DNA of 18,545 bases from Nephromyces sp. MM_2019 (Eukaryota > Apicomplexa > Aconoidasida > Nephromycida), in NCBI GenBank assembly GCA_015657535.1, contig JADHZB010000303.1:5001-23545 (forward strand). The letters are read 5' to 3'. Within the stretch, counting starts at the first letter, position 1. Each line of letters opens with the position of its first letter. The notes under the pieces are model-generated. The model saw only the letters and a program-made list of their open reading frames with translations. It did not search any database and was not told the origin of the DNA. The translations under genes and the position numbers were made by a program. Positions 14,201 through 18,545 of the stretch are shown piece by piece.

Positions 14201-16385
14201 TTTTAAATGAGTTGTATAAACGTTCCTTTGGGAAGCCATATTCATCTAGTATGCTGTTTGAGCCAAATTTCGTGTATTTAGGTTCCTTTCTAAATTTTGA
14301 GCCTCTAGGAACTGCATTAGCGTATTATATAATTGTTGGATAAAGTTAAGTTATGTGGGAAAGGTATATTGCTTACTTGGAAATGCAGAAACAAAATTTA
14401 TTATTGCACCCCCTCTTGCAATAAAATTCAAAGAAGCAAAAAATAAATCGTCCAAATCTCTTACAGGTTCTATATTCATCTTTTCAATGGTGTCACATGA
14501 TGGAGGAACATCTATATAAAACAAATAAAATTAAGAGTACTAGAATTGAAATCTATTCTAATTTTTGGGGTATACCAAGCCAATTTTCTATCCAGATACA
14601 TGTTTTGTTCGCATCTGAGCACATCTTAGTGAACCAGTCCCCTGTGTGTAAAAAAAGAGGTTAGGATATCATTTTCAATATGAGATGTATATGACTACCT
14701 TTTGTCCTTCTCAAACTTGGGCTGCCACAATAGTAGCCAGCACATCCAGCAATCATATCACCAGGTAAGTTGGGATAGTTTACAAGCAAGCTTGGTATCT
14801 CTAATCCAGAGAGTTTGCTCGTGTTATATAAGTTGGAAGTATAGACATCCATTTCAGCTAGGCAGTTAGTGTGTATATAATATAATTTATTACTTATACG
14901 AATATTATGCTATGTATAGTTAGTCAGATCTTTATATAGCGTGGTGAACCTACTGTAGAAAGACTAACCGAGTCGAGAAGTTGAGAGATTTGTGTAATTT
15001 GTTTGCCAAGGAGTTTCCATAGGCATTCTGGAACTCATAAAAGAAAATAGTGTTTTAAGTAAATTATAGGGTGTCTTAAATATGGGAAAAATTTCAGTTT
15101 GATTTGTCTCTTGGAAATTAGAATCCAATTGAACAAGTATTATTGGGCCACCAGCTGTGTTGAAATATAGCTTTAGCTCTGAAACGATTGCTTCATACCA
15201 TTTCTAAGGAATGATCAAGTGAATAATATTACAACATTTTCCGTGAAATTAGAATAAATTCGTCTAAGTTTAGGTTAGCACTTACTCGGATTTCGGAAAA
15301 CCAACTGGGGTCATTACTCTTCATAGCCATGTTCTTCATCCCATCACGCTAAATATCAACAGCACATGCTGTTATATATATAAACTATTGGTGATCTAAA
15401 AATGCCTATTACCCGAATCCATCCTGGAATCCCTGAATTTTTATATTGTGGGCCCAATAATGGCCCTATATTCACAATTAAATAGAAGCCATAAGCTCCA
15501 GCAAGGTTGATAAGCTCAATTAAGTTTGCATCCGGATGTGAAAAATCATAATTTCCAGGGGTTTGTTCATGTGCTGTAATGATATATATATAAACAAAAA
15601 TGTTTAAGTATAAGGATCTGACAAGTACTGAATAGATTTAATTTATAATCCTAAATGGTGTAATCACTAGAAGTTAATCAAAGTTTCAATCATTTTTTGG
15701 ATTTATATGGGTCTGTAATTTATTTATTGATTATAAAATGTGCTTATATCAAGTCATACTCATCATATGTTCCAACGAAAATAAAGTAAATATAAATAAT
15801 TATACACAAAAAGAGCAACAAGGGTGAGCGCATCAATAAATATGCCTTCATGCATTTATAAGGTTTCTATACCTGACCAAATAATATCTACGTGTAATGC
15901 ATTGAATCCAGCTTCATGTATCAACTTCAGGAGCCTTTGAAGATCTTTAGGGGTGCTGAATAAATAAGATATACCTAAACAAGCAATGAAATAAGACAAA
16001 ACAATTATATATAAAATGTGATGTACTTTCAGTGTAATCTATACATTTATCGATAAAGCTAGAATTTGCTTTCATATGACATGCAATAGTCTTGAAATGT
16101 GAGCTCAAACTAACTTGTTGAGAGTATAAAAGTAGGGTTCTTATTTATCTTCAAGAAACGTCCCTCATATGCTACGTCATAGGGCAAGGTAGAGTGTCCT
16201 AGTTTAGGTAAATCTGAGTAATATAATAAATTTCCCGCAGAATTATTTTCATTCGTGTGTGATGCCTGGGTACTGTTAATCAGATCGTGTATAATGTTAC
16301 ACTTTACATTGGAAATATGCATCCAAATAGTGTAAAACACATATAACTTTGTAATATTAGAGATTTTATAAGAAGAGTAGACCAT
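11261..16385 (-). CDS. GH35 beta-galactosidase-family membrane protein, probable pseudoenzyme (21 exons)
   Basis: Exons: 16385-16115, 15974-15873, 15573-15413, 15348-15286, 15203-14969, 14857-14699, 14641-14576, 14511-14377, 14311-14183, 14120-13873, 13740-13565, 13505-13329, 13204-12961, 12845-12540, 12474-12395, 12258-12161, 12085-11981, 11894-11801, 11667-11592, 11532-11419, 11353-11261. They sum to 3,132 nt (1,043 residues), all in phase. A hydrophobic segment at residues 13-24 may target the secretory pathway. The TIM-barrel core shows EAGFNALHVDIIWSAHE (111-127), GPLLGPQYKNSGIP (161-174) and GGPIILVQLDSNF (217-229). Family members usually have E in place of Q167 and the ENEY motif at 226-229, so the acid/base Glu is Asn228. 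WIENW (Glu349) may keep the nucleophile. ILDEYG, NYSWYQTK, YVFADDQLV, GIAYINGKYLGRYS and WLKIGSNVVIILEE mark the C-terminal beta-sandwich domains. Residues about 655-850 form a family-atypical polar insertion. A transmembrane helix (992-1012) and a basic 30-residue tail end the protein. Ordinary beta-galactosidase activity is doubtful. Confidence 0.8.
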
Positions 16386-18428
16386 GTTGAAATGAGGTAT
16401 TACTAGGACAGAGTTTGATAAATATAATATTAAAATTCAGGTTTCCCTACAATTTCACATGATAGGTAAAAGTGATGTGATGGCAGCATAATGTTAGGGC
16501 ATGCTATTGGTGACAGTGCTTTTTATTATTCATTTATGCTAAAATCAGACATTGTGTCCAAATGGATTACAAAATATTTATAACACTTTTTTTATATACA
16601 TAATTTATCAACTGTTTTGATAGCTAATGCTTGTCAGGTGAAAATTAAATATGTATGCCATTGACATCATTCGGGCTTGTAAGCTCACCCACTAGGGTTT
16701 ATATAAGTATCCAATTGTTAACACTTATGATTATAAGGTAAAAATAGCTTTAAGTGATATTTTGTAAAGTCGGTATGTTTATTTATATATAAATATTGAC
16801 ACTAAGTTATTTTATATATTTATAATTGAAAATTAGCACAAGCATAAGTTTTCTATCACAGGAATTGTCTACGCGCATCATAATAGAAAATTCCCATGTG
16901 TTTAAAAAATTTTGAGAGCTAGCTATGAGTAGATGTGAATTGATAAAATTTGTGATTTATTTTCCACTTGTGAGAACTTATCTTATCAGCGCGTTGTATA
17001 CAACTAAGCTATAGATTTCTCGCAAATCATTGTAAAGTTATAACATATTTAATAATTTATACCAAAAAATCAATGCTAAAAATTTAAATTGGAAACTATA
17101 ACAAATACTAAAGCTATGTAATTATCATTTATACTTTCAACTTCTTTCCAGAAGGGAATAATTATGCGGAAAAAAATACATTTGAATTTAACCACTCATC
17201 GATTGATCTTTCTGATGATAGTTTTATGTTTAAGAATCTTAGATTAATTTAATAAATTATCTAATTTTGTGGAATTTTAGCACTCTGTTTATAAAAGACA
17301 AGAGTTTGGAAAGCTACTTTAAACTAAATTACTTAAAAGGGTAAAAGAATCTCATTTAATATTTCACTTTCAAGGATTTATGATATTATCTATTCTACTT
17401 ATTAAAAATTGTTATTAAGAAACAACTAATCAATTATACCTTTAAAAACAGTTACATGTAGCTTGACGTGTTTCTCTTTGGTAACTAAGTTATTGAATTA
17501 TATCTTTGGTAATTTTAAATTTTTAAGAATAAAGTGCAATCAAAAAATTGAACTAAAACATGCATTTATGTATTAATAAAAATTAATGAAAACAAGAAAA
17601 TATACACATAAAAATTTGCTCAAACAATCTCTTAATGTTATCTTCTTGAAAGCATCATTAATTTTATTTTGCATATTAATTTGTATTATGTACTAACTTT
17701 CGTGTAATTCAATACTAATCTAATTTTTTTTTTTCAAAACTATTTTAAATTTTGGGTTATTACCAAATCATGCAACACTCATGGAGTTGCTCTGTTCCTA
17801 ATAGAAGTCTTTGGCTGTTTATTCTATTAGATTTAAATATTAATGGTTATATTGTGATTTGCTTTATTTTCTCGCTCGTGTATTATATTTTTAAAATGCT
17901 ATTGTGTGTCTTAACATTAAAATAACTTTTCTAATTTGAGTCAAGTTTTACTTATATTTGCAATTATTTATTGTAACTGTTACATATATTTTTATATAAT
18001 CAATATACTTTATGTCCTCTACACCTTGATTAAATAATTAAGCTGAGATATCTTACTAATGCTGTTAGCGAAACTTGATAGGGCAAATAGCTTAGGATTT
18101 CAGCAATGTTTACAATCTGTAGTTCAGTCACAGCTTTTAGTTAATCCTCTATGACTTGTATTAAATTGCCGAAACTTTTAGTTCTTGAGATTTATAAATC
18201 AAATTTTAAAATTGAATTGTCAAGCTAAAAGTCAAAATTTTAATACGTGGTTAACGAATTAAGAATAAATTTAGTTATAAATGAATTTTAATCTTGTTCT
18301 TCATGATAGTGTCTAGGTTAGAAAAAAATAATAAGTTAAAATACAAAAAATAAAACATATACATATTGAGTGAATAATGATAGAATTCACTCAGAATTTT
18401 AAAATAAAAATTATGCAAAATTTAAAGT
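16386..18428. other. A+T-rich intergenic region upstream of the GH35 gene
   Basis: About 2.04 kb with no frame, splice-linked exon chain or RNA fold that I can support. It lies between the GH35 start codon and the stop codon of the ubiquitin gene, so it should contain the GH35 promoter and the ubiquitin 3' untranslated region. T-rich and A-rich homopolymers are common, for example about 17725-17735. Confidence 0.6.

Positions 18429-18545
<117 letters not shown>

Noticed and set aside
15010..15045. Alternative frame reading NAYGN, resembling the GH35 ENEYG motif
   Set aside because: No GT donor allows a splice into that frame after GGPIILVQ, and its phase gives a stop at once on joining exon 6. 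The read-through frame joins exon 6 cleanly.
16386..18428. tRNA or other structured RNA genes
   Set aside because: No cloverleaf with a GGTTCRA-type T arm and no snRNA signature was found on either strand by eye. A covariance-model scan (Infernal, tRNAscan-SE) would settle it.

Overview
The window is A+T-rich eukaryotic nuclear DNA. All four recognisable genes lie on the minus strand. Two of them, an MCM4 gene and a GH35 gene, are cut by many small GT-AG introns, mostly 57-140 nt. The intron density, low GC, long (TG/CA)n tracts read through as His-Thr repeats, and intron-free ubiquitin with one extra residue after Gly-Gly suggest an alveolate, most likely a piroplasm-like apicomplexan (Theileria-type). 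That organism call is inference and was not tested by any search.

From left to right: (1) positions 1-3657 hold the 5' part of a large gene that runs off the left edge. Its second exon is a stop-free frame of 2,051 nt that joins the first exon in phase. The protein has a virilizer-like N-terminal domain and helical repeats, so it is a candidate VIRMA/virilizer subunit of the m6A mRNA methyltransferase complex. His-Thr-rich stretches encoded by CA microsatellites interrupt it. (2) Positions 3658-4140 are TG/TA low-complexity DNA with a 31-bp triple repeat, followed by about 2.5 kb of A+T-rich DNA without a supportable gene. (3) Positions 6692-10215 are a 12-exon MCM4 replicative helicase gene. 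(4) Positions 10216-11260 are intergenic. (5) Positions 11261-16385 are a 21-exon gene for a glycoside hydrolase family 35 (beta-galactosidase-type) protein of about 1,043 residues with a C-terminal transmembrane anchor. The GH35 acid/base Glu position and another conserved Glu are replaced, which suggests a pseudoenzyme. (6) Positions 16386-18428 are intergenic. (7) Positions 18429-18545 are the last 38 codons of a ubiquitin or polyubiquitin gene that continues beyond the right edge.

The genes do not form an obvious pathway: one is RNA modification, one DNA replication, one a probable surface or secretory-pathway protein, and one ubiquitin. All exon models were built by eye from splice motifs and reading-frame phase. 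Every junction in the MCM4 and GH35 models keeps frame with ordinary GT-AG sites, except that MCM4 intron 1 remains ambiguous.
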